This document shows, piece by piece, positions 1 through 9,657 of a stretch of DNA of 64,000 nucleotides. The stretch comes from Paraburkholderia sp. BCC1884. GTDB lineage: Bacteria; Pseudomonadota; Gammaproteobacteria; Burkholderiales; Burkholderiaceae. The DNA lies in contig NZ_CAAJGL010000134.1 in the NCBI RefSeq assembly GCF_900996225.1, forward strand, positions 186,001 to 250,000, written 5' to 3'. Positions within the stretch are counted from its first letter, which is position 1; each line of letters begins with the position of its first letter. The notes beneath the pieces are model-generated. The model searched no databases, was not told the origin of the DNA, and saw only the letters and a program-made list of their open reading frames with translations. Both the position numbers and the translations under genes were made by a program.

Positions 1-1
1 G

Positions 2-106
2 CAACTTCCCGCCACACCCGCTTCCGACGCCTCCGCTCAGGGTGCGCCGGCCGCCAGCGGTGCTGCGCAGACGGCTCAACCCGCTTCTGCTGCATCGGGC
101 GCGTAA
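2..106 (+). CDS. RND efflux periplasmic adaptor, C-terminal fragment
   Basis: Only the last 34 codons are in the window, in the frame that ends at the TAA at 104-106. The tail is rich in Ala, Gln, Ser and Pro, like the low-complexity C-terminus of AcrA/MexA-type membrane fusion proteins. Such a protein would be a lipid-anchored periplasmic adaptor linking the pump to the outer-membrane channel. The pump gene starts 18 bases further on, which fits an adaptor-pump-channel operon. The identification rests mainly on position, since no diagnostic domain is visible in the fragment. Confidence 0.7.
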   Translation, partial: QLPATPASDASAQGAPAASGAAQTAQPASAASGA

Positions 107-124
107 TAACAGGGAGCCTGTTTC

Positions 125-3100
125 ATGGCAAAGTTCTTTATCGATCGCCCAATTTTTGCGTGGGTGATCGCCATTATTCTGATGCTCGCCGGTATCGCCT
201 CGGTCTTCACCTTGCCGATCGCGCAATACCCGACCATCGCGCCGCCGGCCGTGCAGATCAGCGCAACGTACCCGGGCGCCTCGGCGAAGACGGTGGAAAA
301 CACCGTCACGCAGGTCATCGAGCAGCAGATGAGTGGTCTCGACCACTTGCTGTATCTGTCGTCCACTTCGGACGACTCGGGTACGGCCACCATCACGCTG
401 ACGTTCGCAGCCGGCACCAATCCTGACATCGCGCAGGTGCAGGTGCAGAACAAGCTGCAGCTCGCCACGCCGTTGCTGCCGCAAGCCGTGCAGCAGTTGG
501 GCACCAAGGTCACGAAGTCGAGCAGCAGCTTCTTGCTGGTGATGGCGTTCGTGTCCGAAGACGGCAGCATGAACAAGTACGACCTGGCGAACTACGTCGC
601 GTCGAACATCGAAGATCCGGTCAGCCGGATCGACGGGGTGGGCACGGTGACGCTGTTCGGCTCGCAGTACGCGATGCGCATCTGGCTCGACGCGAACAAG
701 CTGACCAACTTCGGCCTGACGCCGGTCGACGTGCAAACCGCGTTGACCAACCAGAACGTGCAGGTCGCGGGCGGTTCGCTCGGCGGCACGCCGTCGGTGC
801 CGGGTCAGGTGTTGCAGGCAACCATCACGGAAGCCACGCTACTCAATACGCCTGAACAGTTCGGCAACGTGCTGCTGAAGGTGAACCCGGACGGCTCGCA
901 AGTCCGGATCAAGGACGTGGGGCGTGTCGAGCTCGGCGGCGAAAACTACAACTTCGACACCAAGTACAACGGTCAGCCGACGGCAGGCTTCGGGATTCAG
1001 CTCGCAACCGGCGCCAACGCGCTGGCCACCGCGAAGGCGGTCCGCGAGAAGGTCGCTGAGTTGTCCAAGTACTTCCCGCATGGTCTGGTGGTGCAGTATC
1101 CGTACGACACCACGCCGTTCGTGCGCCTGTCGATCGAAGAAGTGGTCAAGACGCTGCTCGAAGGTATCGTGCTGGTGTTCCTGGTCATGTACCTGTTCCT
1201 GCAGAACCTGCGCGCCACGCTGATCCCGACGATCGCCGTGCCGGTGGTGCTGCTGGGCACGTTCGCGGTGATGGGCCTGGTGGGCTTCTCGATCAACACG
1301 CTGTCGATGTTCGGGCTCGTGCTGGCGATCGGCTTGCTGGTGGACGATGCGATCGTGGTGGTGGAAAACGTCGAGCGGGTGATGCAGGAGGAGGGTTTAT
1401 CGCCTCGAGACGCGACCCGCAAGGCGATGGATCAGATTACCGGCGCGCTGGTTGGCGTGGCGCTCGTGCTGTCGGCGGTGTTCGTGCCGGTGGCGTTCTC
1501 GGGCGGTTCGGTCGGCGCGATTTACCGGCAGTTCTCGTTGACGATCGTGGCGGCGATGGTGCTGTCCGTGCTGGTCGCGTTGATCCTGACGCCGGCTTTG
1601 TGCGCGACGATCCTCAAGCCGATCGAAAAGGGTCATCAGGAAAAAACCACCGGCTTCTTCGGCTGGTTCAACCGTACCTTCAACAAGAGCCGCGACAAGT
1701 ATCACTCGGGTGTGCATCACGTGATCAAGCGCTCGGGCCGTTGGCTCATCATCTATATGGTGGTGATCTTCGCGGTCGGTCTGCTGTTCGTGAAACTGCC
1801 GAAGTCGTTCCTGCCTGACGAAGACCAGGGCACGATGTTCGTGCTGGTGCAAACGCCGTCGGGTTCGACTCAGGAAACCACGGCGCGCGCGCTGAAGGAC
1901 GTCTCCGACTACCTGCTCAACGGCGAGAAGGCCATCGTCGAATCGACCTTCACGGTGAACGGCTTCAGCTTCGCGGGTCGCGGCCAGAACGCGGGTCTCG
2001 TGTTCGTGCGGATGAAGGACTACTCGCAGCGTCAGCATTCCGACCAGAAGGTGCAGGCGCTCGTGGGCCGGCTCTTCATGCACTTCGGCAGCTACAAGAA
2101 CGCGCTGGTGTATCCGGTGAATCCGCCGTCGATTCCTGAACTCGGCACGGCCGCGGGCTTCGACTTCGAACTGCAGGATCGCGCGGGCGTCGGCCATGAA
2201 AAGCTGATGGAAGCACGCAACATGCTGCTGGGCATGGCGTCGAAAGATCCGACGCTGGCTCAGGTGCGTCCGAACGGGCTGAACGATACGCCGCAGTTCA
2301 AGGTGAACATCGATCACGAGAAGGCTTCGGCTCAGGGCGTGGCGCTGTCGGCGATCGACCAGACGTTCTCGATCGCGTGGGCGTCGCAGTACGTGAACAA
2401 CTTCCTCGACACCGATGGCCGGATCAAGAAGGTGTACCTGCAGGGCGACGCACCGTTCCGCATGAAGCCGGAAGACCTGAACGTCTGGTACGTGCGCAAC
2501 ACCGCGGGCAACATGGTGCCGTTCTCATCGTTCGCGAGCGGCGATTGGACCTACGGTTCGCCGAAGCTCGAGCGCTACAACGGTATTTCCGCAGTGGAAA
2601 TCCAGGGCGCGGCCGCACCGGGCAAGTCGACCGGCCAGGCCATGACGGCGATGGAAGCACTCGTGTCGAAATTGCCGGCGGGTGTGGGCTACGAATGGAC
2701 GGGTCTGTCGCTGCAGGAACGCCAGTCGGGTTCGCAGGCGCCGATTCTGTACGGCATCTCGATCCTCGTCGTGTTCCTGTGTCTCGCGGCGCTGTACGAA
2801 AGCTGGTCGATCCCGTTCTCGGTGATCATGGTGGTGCCGCTCGGCGTGATCGGCGCACTACTGGCCGCAACGCTGCGTGGGCTCGAGAACGACGTGTTCT
2901 TCCAGGTGGGTCTGTTGACCACGGTGGGGCTGTCGGCGAAGAACGCGATTCTGATCGTGGAATTCGCCCGCGAGCTGCAGCAGGGTGAGGGGATGGGCCC
3001 GGTCGAGGCGGCGCTGGAAGCGGCGCGTCTGCGATTGCGCCCGATTCTGATGACCTCGCTCGCCTTCATTCTCGGCGTGATGCCGCTCGCGATCAGTAAC

Positions 3101-3334
3101 GGCGCGGGCTCGGCGAGTCAGCACGCAATCGGTACGGGCGTGATCGGCGGGATGTTGACGGCGACCTTCCTCGCGATTTTCATGATCCCGATGTTCTTCG
3201 TGGTGATTCGCGCGAAGTTCGGCGGCGAGACGGAAGATCCGGATGCGGCGTTCGAACATTCCAACCAGCTCCATCCGCACGATCCGCAAGGTGGTGCGTC
3301 GGGCGATAACGGCTCGGGCAAGGACGGACATTGA
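125..3334 (+). CDS. bpeB: RND multidrug efflux pump, inner-membrane permease (AcrB/MexB/BpeB type)
   Basis: This is a proton-driven drug/H+ antiporter of the HAE1 family, 1069 residues, the normal length. It begins with the MAKFFIDRPIFAWV signature, followed by two large periplasmic loops and two clusters of membrane segments (about residues 335-560 and 870-1035). The proton-relay pair D407/D408 lies in the LLVDDAIVVVENVER motif, and the relay lysine is K939 in SAKNAILIVEF. The adaptor ends 18 bases upstream and the channel gene starts one base after this stop, so the three should be co-transcribed. The name bpeB follows resemblance to the Burkholderia BpeAB-OprB pump and is not certain among paralogues. 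No local regulator is visible; it would lie upstream of the window. Confidence 0.93.
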   Translation: MAKFFIDRPIFAWVIAIILMLAGIASVFTLPIAQYPTIAPPAVQISATYPGASAKTVENTVTQVIEQQMSGLDHLLYLSSTSDDSGTATITLTFAAGTNPDIAQVQVQNKLQLATPLLPQAVQQLGTKVTKSSSSFLLVMAFVSEDGSMNKYDLANYVASNIEDPVSRIDGVGTVTLFGSQYAMRIWLDANKLTNFGLTPVDVQTALTNQNVQVAGGSLGGTPSVPGQVLQATITEATLLNTPEQFGNVLLKVNPDGSQVRIKDVGRVELGGENYNFDTKYNGQPTAGFGIQLATGANALATAKAVREKVAELSKYFPHGLVVQYPYDTTPFVRLSIEEVVKTLLEGIVLVFLVMYLFLQNLRATLIPTIAVPVVLLGTFAVMGLVGFSINTLSMFGLVLAIGLLVDDAIVVVENVERVMQEEGLSPRDATRKAMDQITGALVGVALVLSAVFVPVAFSGGSVGAIYRQFSLTIVAAMVLSVLVALILTPALCATILKPIEKGHQEKTTGFFGWFNRTFNKSRDKYHSGVHHVIKRSGRWLIIYMVVIFAVGLLFVKLPKSFLPDEDQGTMFVLVQTPSGSTQETTARALKDVSDYLLNGEKAIVESTFTVNGFSFAGRGQNAGLVFVRMKDYSQRQHSDQKVQALVGRLFMHFGSYKNALVYPVNPPSIPELGTAAGFDFELQDRAGVGHEKLMEARNMLLGMASKDPTLAQVRPNGLNDTPQFKVNIDHEKASAQGVALSAIDQTFSIAWASQYVNNFLDTDGRIKKVYLQGDAPFRMKPEDLNVWYVRNTAGNMVPFSSFASGDWTYGSPKLERYNGISAVEIQGAAAPGKSTGQAMTAMEALVSKLPAGVGYEWTGLSLQERQSGSQAPILYGISILVVFLCLAALYESWSIPFSVIMVVPLGVIGALLAATLRGLENDVFFQVGLLTTVGLSAKNAILIVEFARELQQGEGMGPVEAALEAARLRLRPILMTSLAFILGVMPLAISNGAGSASQHAIGTGVIGGMLTATFLAIFMIPMFFVVIRAKFGGETEDPDAAFEHSNQLHPHDPQGGASGDNGSGKDGH

Positions 3335-3335
3335 G

Positions 3336-4865
3336 ATGCAAAAACACTCTCTAATTGCAGTGGCGGTCGCGTTGTTCGCCGCGGGTTGCACGATGGCGCC
3401 GAAGTACCAGCGCCCCGCGGAACCCGTCACGGCGACCTTCCCGACCGGCGGCGTGTACGACACGCAGCCGGGCGCGACCCAGCCGGACAAGGCCGGCGCG
3501 CGCAGCGCGAACGGCCAGGCCGCGGCGGATATCGGCTGGCGCGATTTCTTCGTCGATCCGCGCATGCAGCAGTTGATCGAAATCGCGTTGAAGAACAACC
3601 GCGATCTGCGCGTGTCGGTGCTGAACATGCAGGCGTCGCAGGCGCAGTTCCGGATCGTTCGCGCCGGTCTGCTGCCCACGCTCGACGCTGCGGGTTCGCA
3701 AAGCAAGTCGCGTACGCCGAAAGATCTGACGTCGACCGGTGTGACAATTTCCAACTCGTACTCGGTCGGTTTGAACGCATCGTGGGAAATCGACTTCTTC
3801 GGGCGCATCCAAAGCCTGAAGGACCAGGCGTTGGCGCAGTACCTGGCCACGACGCAGGCGCGTAAGGCGGCGGAAATCGCGCTGGTCTCGCAGGTGGCGA
3901 ATCAGTACCTCACGGTGCTCGAACTCGACGACCTGCTGAAGGTCACGCAGAACACGCTGAAGACCGCGCAGGAGTCGTATCGGATCACCAAGCTGCAGTT
4001 CGACAACGGCACGGGTACGGAACTCGATTTGCGCCAGTCCGAGACGGTGGTCGAGACGGCCAACGCCAACCTGCAGGCGCAGGAGCGTTTGCGTGCCCAG
4101 GCTGAGAATGCGCTGGTGCTGCTGGTCGGCGAGCCGTTGCCGGCCGACATGCCGCCGGGTCTGACCTTGAACGACCAGAATCTCCTCACGGATATTCCGG
4201 CCGGTTTGCCGTCCGATCTGCTCACGCGTCGTCCGGACATCATCGAGGCCGAGGAGAATCTGCTCGCGGCCAACGCGAATATCGGCGCGGCGCGCGCAGC
4301 GTTCTTCCCGAAGGTCTCGCTGACCGGCAGTTTCGGTACGCTGTCGCCATCGCTCGGTGGTTTGTTCAAGCCGGGTTCGGCGGCGTGGAGCTTTGCGCCG
4401 TCGATCACGTTGCCGATCTTCGAAGGCGGCCAGAATATCGCCAACCTCGACCTCGCCAACATCCAGAAGAAAGTCCAGATCGCCACGTATGAAAAGGCGA
4501 TCCAGACGGCCTTCCGCGAAGTGGCGGACGGACTGGCGGCACGCGGCACGTACGACCAGCAGATTCAGGCGCTCGAACGCAATACGTTTGCTGAGCAGCG
4601 TCGACTGGATCTGTCGAATCTGCGTTATACCAACGGTGTCGACAGCTATCTGTCGGTGCTGACCGCGCAGACCGATCTGTATTCGTCGCAGCAGTCGCTG
4701 ATTACGGCGCGTATGGAACGTCTGCAGAACCTGGTGACGTTGTACCAGGCGCTCGGCGGCGGCTGGATCGAGAAGGACGGCGATCAGCCGCGTCCGGCGG
4801 ATGCTCCGGTGGACTACGGTTCGGCGAGCGCGCCGGTGGCGGCTTCGGCGGCTACGGCGGGTTGA
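3336..4865 (+). CDS. oprB: RND efflux outer-membrane channel lipoprotein (OprB/OprM/NodT family)
   Basis: A 509-residue TolC-like channel of the NodT family. It would form a trimeric exit duct in the outer membrane for the pump encoded upstream. The N-terminus is a lipoprotein signal with lipobox AAGC, so the mature protein starts at acylated Cys18. The repeated long-helix domains with LNANLGAARAAFFP-like sequences are typical. The ATG at 3336 follows the pump stop by one base and gives the signal peptide directly; upstream in-frame codons overlap the pump gene and are unlikely to be used. The C-terminus is Ala/Gly/Pro-rich. A strong terminator follows and closes the operon. Confidence 0.92.
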   Translation: MQKHSLIAVAVALFAAGCTMAPKYQRPAEPVTATFPTGGVYDTQPGATQPDKAGARSANGQAAADIGWRDFFVDPRMQQLIEIALKNNRDLRVSVLNMQASQAQFRIVRAGLLPTLDAAGSQSKSRTPKDLTSTGVTISNSYSVGLNASWEIDFFGRIQSLKDQALAQYLATTQARKAAEIALVSQVANQYLTVLELDDLLKVTQNTLKTAQESYRITKLQFDNGTGTELDLRQSETVVETANANLQAQERLRAQAENALVLLVGEPLPADMPPGLTLNDQNLLTDIPAGLPSDLLTRRPDIIEAEENLLAANANIGAARAAFFPKVSLTGSFGTLSPSLGGLFKPGSAAWSFAPSITLPIFEGGQNIANLDLANIQKKVQIATYEKAIQTAFREVADGLAARGTYDQQIQALERNTFAEQRRLDLSNLRYTNGVDSYLSVLTAQTDLYSSQQSLITARMERLQNLVTLYQALGGGWIEKDGDQPRPADAPVDYGSASAPVAASAATAG

Positions 4866-4891
4866 TGAAAACGTAGATGAGCTTGTAGAAG

Positions 4892-4924
4892 AAAAAACGC
4901 CACGGCATGCCGTGGCGTTTTTGT
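4892..4924 (+). terminator. Intrinsic terminator of the RND operon
   Basis: An A-tract, a near-perfect stem (ACGCCACGGC against GCCGTGGCGT) and a T-tract lie just after the channel gene. Because it has A-tract and T-tract on opposite sides it could work in both directions, and it separates the convergent permease gene. Confidence 0.9.
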
Positions 4925-5003
4925 TTGTGTGCTGCGGGTAGGGCAGGCTGCTTGTTCAGTCACTCAGCCCGTAACACGGCACAACGTTCAGAATCGCAGA
5001 CGC

Positions 5004-6413
5004 TCAGTGCAGATCCGCCGCACGCAGCATCTCGTCACGCTTCGGCTCGTTGCCGCCGCGTCCGTCGAAATCGTGGCCAGCTTTACGAATTTCGCACTGC
5101 GCCTTCTTTTCGCTCTTTACGCCGTTGAAGATCAGATTCAGCACGACCGCCGAGACGGAAGCCAGCAGAATCCCGCTATGCAGCAGCGGCGTGAGGGCAG
5201 GCGGCAGCTTCGAGAAAAAGTGCGGCGACACCACCGGCACCAGACCCAGACCGACGCTCACCGCGACGATGAACAGGTTGTGCTGGTTCTTCACGAAGTC
5301 GACCCGCGACAGCACCTTCATGCCGTTCGCCGCGACCATGCCGAACATCACGATGCCCGCACCGCCGAGCACGAAAGCCGGCACCGAAGCGACCACTTGC
5401 GCCATCTTCGGGAACAGCCCCAGCAGCACCAGAATCACGCCGCCCATTGCGCAGACGAAGCGGCTCTTCACGCCCGTCACGCCGATCAGGCCGACGTTCT
5501 GCGAGAACGAGGTATGCGGAAACGAGTTGAAGATGCCGCCGATCAACGTGCCCAGACCGTCGACGCGCAGACCGCGCACCAGCGCTTTCTGATCGACTGG
5601 GCGATCCACCATGTCGCCGACCGCGAGGAACATGCCGGTCGATTCGATGAAGGTGACGAACATCACGGTGATCATCGTCGCGATCGACAGCGGATCGAAA
5701 TGCGGCAGGCCGAAGTGGAACGGCATCACGAAGCCGACCCACGGTGCGTGCGTGACGCCGTCCATGTTGACGCGGCCGAGCGCCAGCGCGATCACGAAGC
5801 CCGCGACGATGCCGAGCAGCACCGAGATGTTGGCGAGGAAGCCCTTGGCGAACTTGTTGATGAGCAGAATCAGCATCAGCACGATGAACGACAGGCCGAG
5901 ATAGACCGGATTGCCGTAGTCGGGATTGCCGACGCCGCCGGCCGCCCAGTTGATGCCGACTTCCATCAGCGACAGACCGATCACCGAGATCACCACGCCG
6001 ATCACGACCGGCGGGAAGAAGCGCAGCAATTTGCCGACTGCGGGCGCAAGCAGAATACCGACCACCCCGGCCGCGATGGTCGAGCCGAAGATGTCGAGAA
6101 TGCCGAGCGAAGGATTGGTGCCGATCGCGACCATCGGACCGACGGCCGCGAACGTGCAGCCCATGATGACCGGCAGACGAATGCCGAAGATCCACAAGCC
6201 GAGCGTCTGGATCAAGGTGGCGATGCCGCAGGAAAACAGATCGGCGCTGATGAGGAAAGCGATCTGGTCTTTCGGCAACTTGAGTGCCGCGCCAATGATC
6301 AGCGGCACTGCGACTGCACCGGCGTACATCACCAAAACGTGCTGAACGCCGAGGGTAAGCAACTGGCCTGCGGGCAGTCGCTCGTCGCACGGGTGAACCG
6401 TGTTCGATTGCAT
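5004..6413 (-). CDS. Nucleobase:cation symporter-2 family permease (xanthine/uric acid type)
   Basis: A 469-residue integral membrane protein with about 12-14 hydrophobic segments. It has the family features of NCS2/NAT transporters: QHVLVMYAGAVAVPL near the N-terminus, the EST-type motif in FIESTGMFLAVGDM, and NSFPHTSFSQNVGLIGVTGVKSR. These resemble bacterial xanthine or urate permeases more than UraA, so proton-coupled purine uptake is the likely role. I placed the start at the ATG at 6413 because GGAG lies five bases upstream; the ATG six codons earlier has a poor site. It is convergent with the efflux operon and appears monocistronic. The exact substrate cannot be read from sequence. Confidence 0.88.
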   Translation of the reverse strand: MQSNTVHPCDERLPAGQLLTLGVQHVLVMYAGAVAVPLIIGAALKLPKDQIAFLISADLFSCGIATLIQTLGLWIFGIRLPVIMGCTFAAVGPMVAIGTNPSLGILDIFGSTIAAGVVGILLAPAVGKLLRFFPPVVIGVVISVIGLSLMEVGINWAAGGVGNPDYGNPVYLGLSFIVLMLILLINKFAKGFLANISVLLGIVAGFVIALALGRVNMDGVTHAPWVGFVMPFHFGLPHFDPLSIATMITVMFVTFIESTGMFLAVGDMVDRPVDQKALVRGLRVDGLGTLIGGIFNSFPHTSFSQNVGLIGVTGVKSRFVCAMGGVILVLLGLFPKMAQVVASVPAFVLGGAGIVMFGMVAANGMKVLSRVDFVKNQHNLFIVAVSVGLGLVPVVSPHFFSKLPPALTPLLHSGILLASVSAVVLNLIFNGVKSEKKAQCEIRKAGHDFDGRGGNEPKRDEMLRAADLH

Positions 6414-6839
6414 ATCGTCTGTCTCCACCATCTGGGTTTTGGAATGACTCCAAGGTATCGGGGACGAAATAGTGGAACAAGACCACTGGGGCCTATTCCG
6501 GCATTCCCGGCAACGATATGCACGAGGGCCGTTTGAAAGGCAGATTAAAGCGGTGCGCCGGGTCCACCGGCGGTCAGCCCTTTGTAGCGGCGATGCGCGG
6601 TCACGCGTTGCAAGGGCCAGGGTCGACGCGATATGTGTGAGAATCAATGAGGTGTATCTCACTCGACGCATAGTCCTGTTTTGGCGCAACGCGCGGCGTG
6701 GCGGGGTTAACCCGCGAATCGACTGATTTGGTCGTGTTCGCACGCGTTGTCGGACTCGCGCTTCGGTGGGGCAAAACTAGGCTTCCCGAGCGCTTTCCGA
6801 GTACCCACCTTCCTGCACTTTTTTGACGCTCTATCGCCC
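6414..6839. other. Intergenic region between divergent permease and FGGY kinase genes
   Basis: This 426-base stretch has no convincing gene. It must carry the promoters of both divergent genes. One visible structure is the separated inverted repeat GTGAGA (6637-6642) and TCTCAC (6657-6662), spaced 14 bases, which could be an operator. No clear sigma-70 hexamer pair was seen. Confidence 0.5.
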
Positions 6840-8282
6840 ATGAGTTTTCTCGGCATCGACCTCGGCACCGGTTCCCTCAAAGTAGCAATCGTCGACACGA
6901 ACGGCCACGAGCAAGCGGTGGCGAGCGTCGCGTATGCCATCGAAACACCGCAGCCAGGCTGGGCCGAAACATCGGTACAGACATGGTGGCGCGCGTTGTG
7001 CGAAGCGGCGGCGCGTTTGCCTGAAGGACTGCGTCGCGAAGTCGAAGCGATCGGCTTCTCCGGCCAGATGCATGGCGTGGTGCTGATCGACGAGGCGGGC
7101 GAGGCCGTGCGTCCCGCGATGCTGTGGCCCGACACGCGCGCACTGGCCTTGCTCGATCAATGGCCCGAGCCGCAGCCGAATCCGGTGGCGCCCGGCATGG
7201 CGGGTCCGCTGCTGCGCTGGATCGTATTGCATGAGCCGCAAACCGCGCGTCGCACGCGTTGGGCGTTGCAGCCGAAGGACTGGCTGCGCGTCGCGTTGGG
7301 CGGCGCGGTTGCCACCGATCCCTCCGACGCCTGCGCGACTGCGCTCGCCGATCCCGCCGGCGTGTGGGACACGGCGCTGCTGAAGCGGCTCGACATTCCG
7401 ACGGATTGGTTCGCACCGTTGGCGCCGTCGTATGCGGCGGGTGGCGTGTTGTCGGAGGAAGCGGGACAGGCGCTCGGCTTGCGCGCCGGCATCGTGCTCG
7501 CGACCGGCGCCGCCGACACGCCCTGCGCGGCGCTAGGCAGCGGCCTCGCGCGCGAGGGCGACGCCTTGCTCACCACCGGCACCGGTGGACAGATCATCGT
7601 GCTCTCCAGGCAGGAACCCGCAGCCGTCAGGGGCCTGCATCGATATCGTGCGGCGAGCGATCACTGGTATCGGATGGCGGCGATGCAGAACGTGGGCATC
7701 GCGCTGGAGCGCGTGCGCGGATGGCTGTCGTATGAATGGACGGAGGCTTATCGCGATGCGTTCGCCGAATCCGACGACACCGCCAGCGCGCCCGACCTCA
7801 CGTTTCTCCCTTACCTCACCGGCGAACGCACGCCCTGGCTCAATCCCTCCGCACGTGGCGGCTGGCTCGGACTCGCGCTCGACCACACGCGCGGCTCGAT
7901 GATGCGCGCGGCATTCGAAGGCGTTGCGTTCTCGCTGCGCGCCGGGCTCGACGCGATTCGCGCGAGCGGCGCAACGGTGACGAGGCTGAAGCTGGCGGGC
8001 GGCGGTTCCGTCGATGCACGCTGGCGTCAATTGCTGGCCGATGCGCTCGACGTCGAACTCCACGCGGTCGATTGCCCCAACGCCGCGCCGCGTGGCGCGG
8101 CGATCCTCGGCGGTCTCGCGAGCGGGCATTGGCATGCGGGCGACCTTCCCACACTCGCGCCGGGTGCGACGCGAGTCGCGGCTGCGCAAGGCGACACAGC
8201 GCTCGCTGAACGGTATGCACGCTTTCTCGATCTGTACGCGAGGGTGGAACCGTGGTTTAACCGCACGCCGCCCGGTAAGTAA
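6840..8282 (+). CDS. FGGY-family carbohydrate kinase, xylulokinase-like
   Basis: A 480-residue ATP-dependent sugar kinase. The N-terminal phosphate-binding motif GIDLGTGSLKVAIVD and the substrate-loop motif GFSGQMHGVVLID match xylulokinases. The C-terminal half has the TTGTGGQI adenosine-site motif, FLPYLTGERTPW and LAGGGSVDARWRQLLAD. The likely reaction is D-xylulose to D-xylulose 5-phosphate. The start at 6840 is set by the conserved MSFLGIDLGT beginning; the ribosome-binding site is poor. It stands alone and divergent from the permease, away from the polyol locus, which has its own xylulokinase at 21661-23142. Specificity is therefore uncertain: another ketose or polyol is possible. Confidence 0.8.
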   Translation: MSFLGIDLGTGSLKVAIVDTNGHEQAVASVAYAIETPQPGWAETSVQTWWRALCEAAARLPEGLRREVEAIGFSGQMHGVVLIDEAGEAVRPAMLWPDTRALALLDQWPEPQPNPVAPGMAGPLLRWIVLHEPQTARRTRWALQPKDWLRVALGGAVATDPSDACATALADPAGVWDTALLKRLDIPTDWFAPLAPSYAAGGVLSEEAGQALGLRAGIVLATGAADTPCAALGSGLAREGDALLTTGTGGQIIVLSRQEPAAVRGLHRYRAASDHWYRMAAMQNVGIALERVRGWLSYEWTEAYRDAFAESDDTASAPDLTFLPYLTGERTPWLNPSARGGWLGLALDHTRGSMMRAAFEGVAFSLRAGLDAIRASGATVTRLKLAGGGSVDARWRQLLADALDVELHAVDCPNAAPRGAAILGGLASGHWHAGDLPTLAPGATRVAAAQGDTALAERYARFLDLYARVEPWFNRTPPGK

Positions 8283-8526
8283 CGCGATGTCCGGTATGGA
8301 CAATGCCGTGACGCGCTTTGCAATACCATGACGGTTTTCGCGCGCTAACGTATAGCTCGGCCCATTGCGCCGAGCCGAATGTGGCAACGCCGATTTTCGA
8401 CGCGGCACGCGCAGCGCCGTCGCCTCGAAAACAAAGATGCAATCAGACCCGACACACGCGCGTCGCCGCTAACTCTTTCGCGACGCGCCACGCATCAACC
8501 GATTCACACGAACAGGAGCAATCACG

Positions 8527-9633
8527 ATGAAAACCAAAGCAGCTATCGCATGGAAAGCAGGCGCCCCGTTGACGATCGAGGAAGTCGATCTGGAAGGCCC
8601 GCGCGCCGGTGAAGTCCTGATCGAGGTGAAGGCCACGGGCATTTGTCACACCGATTACTACACGCTCTCGGGCGCGGACCCGGAAGGGATTTTTCCGGCG
8701 ATTCTGGGTCATGAAGGTGCAGGCGTGATCGTCGATACGGGGCCGGGCGTCGGCACGTTGAAGAAAGGCGATCACGTGATTCCGCTCTACACGCCCGAAT
8801 GCCGTCAGTGCAAGTTCTGCCTGTCGCGCAAGACGAATCTGTGTCAGGCGATCCGCTCGACGCAAGGCAAGGGCCTGATGCCCGATGCCACCTCGCGCTT
8901 CTCGCTCGACGGCAAGCCGCTGTTTCACTACATGGGCACGTCCACGTTTTCGAACTACATCGTCGTGCCGGAAATCGCGGTGGCGAAGGTGCGTGAAGAC
9001 GCGCCGTTCGACAAGATCTGCTACATCGGTTGCGGCGTGACGACGGGCGTCGGCGCGGTGGTGTATTCGGCGAAGGTCGAAGCGGGTGCGAACGTGGTCG
9101 TGTTCGGGCTCGGCGGCATCGGCCTCAACGTGATTCAAGGCGCGAAGATGGTCGGCGCGGACAAGATCATCGGCGTCGATCTCAATCCGGGTCGCGTCGA
9201 GCTGGCGAAGAAATTCGGCATGACGCACTTCATCAACCCGAACGAAGTCGAGAACGTGGTCGATCACATCGTGCAACTCACCGATGGCGGCGCGGACTAT
9301 TCGTTCGAATGCATCGGCAACACGAAGGTGATGCGTCAGGCGCTCGAATGCACGCACAAGGGCTGGGGCCAGTCGTTCATCATCGGCGTGGCGGCGGCGG
9401 GCGAGGAAATCAGCACGCGCCCGTTCCAGCTGGTGACGGGCCGCGAGTGGAAGGGCTCGGCCTTCGGCGGCGCGCGCGGGCGCACGGACGTGCCGAAGAT
9501 CGTCGACTGGTACATGGAAGGCAAGATCAACATCGACGATCTGATCACGCACCGTCTGCCGCTCGAACGCATCAACGAGGGCTTCGATCTGATGAAGAAG
9601 GGCGAGTCGATCCGCTCGGTCGTGCTCTACTAA
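8527..9633 (+). CDS. frmA: S-(hydroxymethyl)glutathione dehydrogenase / class III alcohol dehydrogenase
   Basis: A 368-residue zinc-dependent dehydrogenase. It oxidises the spontaneous adduct of formaldehyde and glutathione to S-formylglutathione with NAD, and can also act on S-nitrosoglutathione. Visible features are the catalytic-zinc region GICHTDYYTLSG and GHEGAG, the four structural-zinc cysteines in PECRQCKFCLSRKTNLC, and the Rossmann motif VFGLGGIGLN. Length and the SVVLY-type C-terminus match class III enzymes. An AGGAG site precedes the ATG. The formylglutathione hydrolase gene follows after 24 bases, which confirms the pathway. Confidence 0.95.
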   Translation: MKTKAAIAWKAGAPLTIEEVDLEGPRAGEVLIEVKATGICHTDYYTLSGADPEGIFPAILGHEGAGVIVDTGPGVGTLKKGDHVIPLYTPECRQCKFCLSRKTNLCQAIRSTQGKGLMPDATSRFSLDGKPLFHYMGTSTFSNYIVVPEIAVAKVREDAPFDKICYIGCGVTTGVGAVVYSAKVEAGANVVVFGLGGIGLNVIQGAKMVGADKIIGVDLNPGRVELAKKFGMTHFINPNEVENVVDHIVQLTDGGADYSFECIGNTKVMRQALECTHKGWGQSFIIGVAAAGEEISTRPFQLVTGREWKGSAFGGARGRTDVPKIVDWYMEGKINIDDLITHRLPLERINEGFDLMKKGESIRSVVLY

Positions 9634-9657
9634 CGCGGCAGCCAAAGGAGCATCGTG

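Noticed and set aside
4929..6536. Long plus-strand frame opposite the permease gene
   Set aside because: Composition is Asp/His/Arg/Glu-heavy, typical of the antisense of membrane-protein codons; the minus-strand permease has clear motifs.
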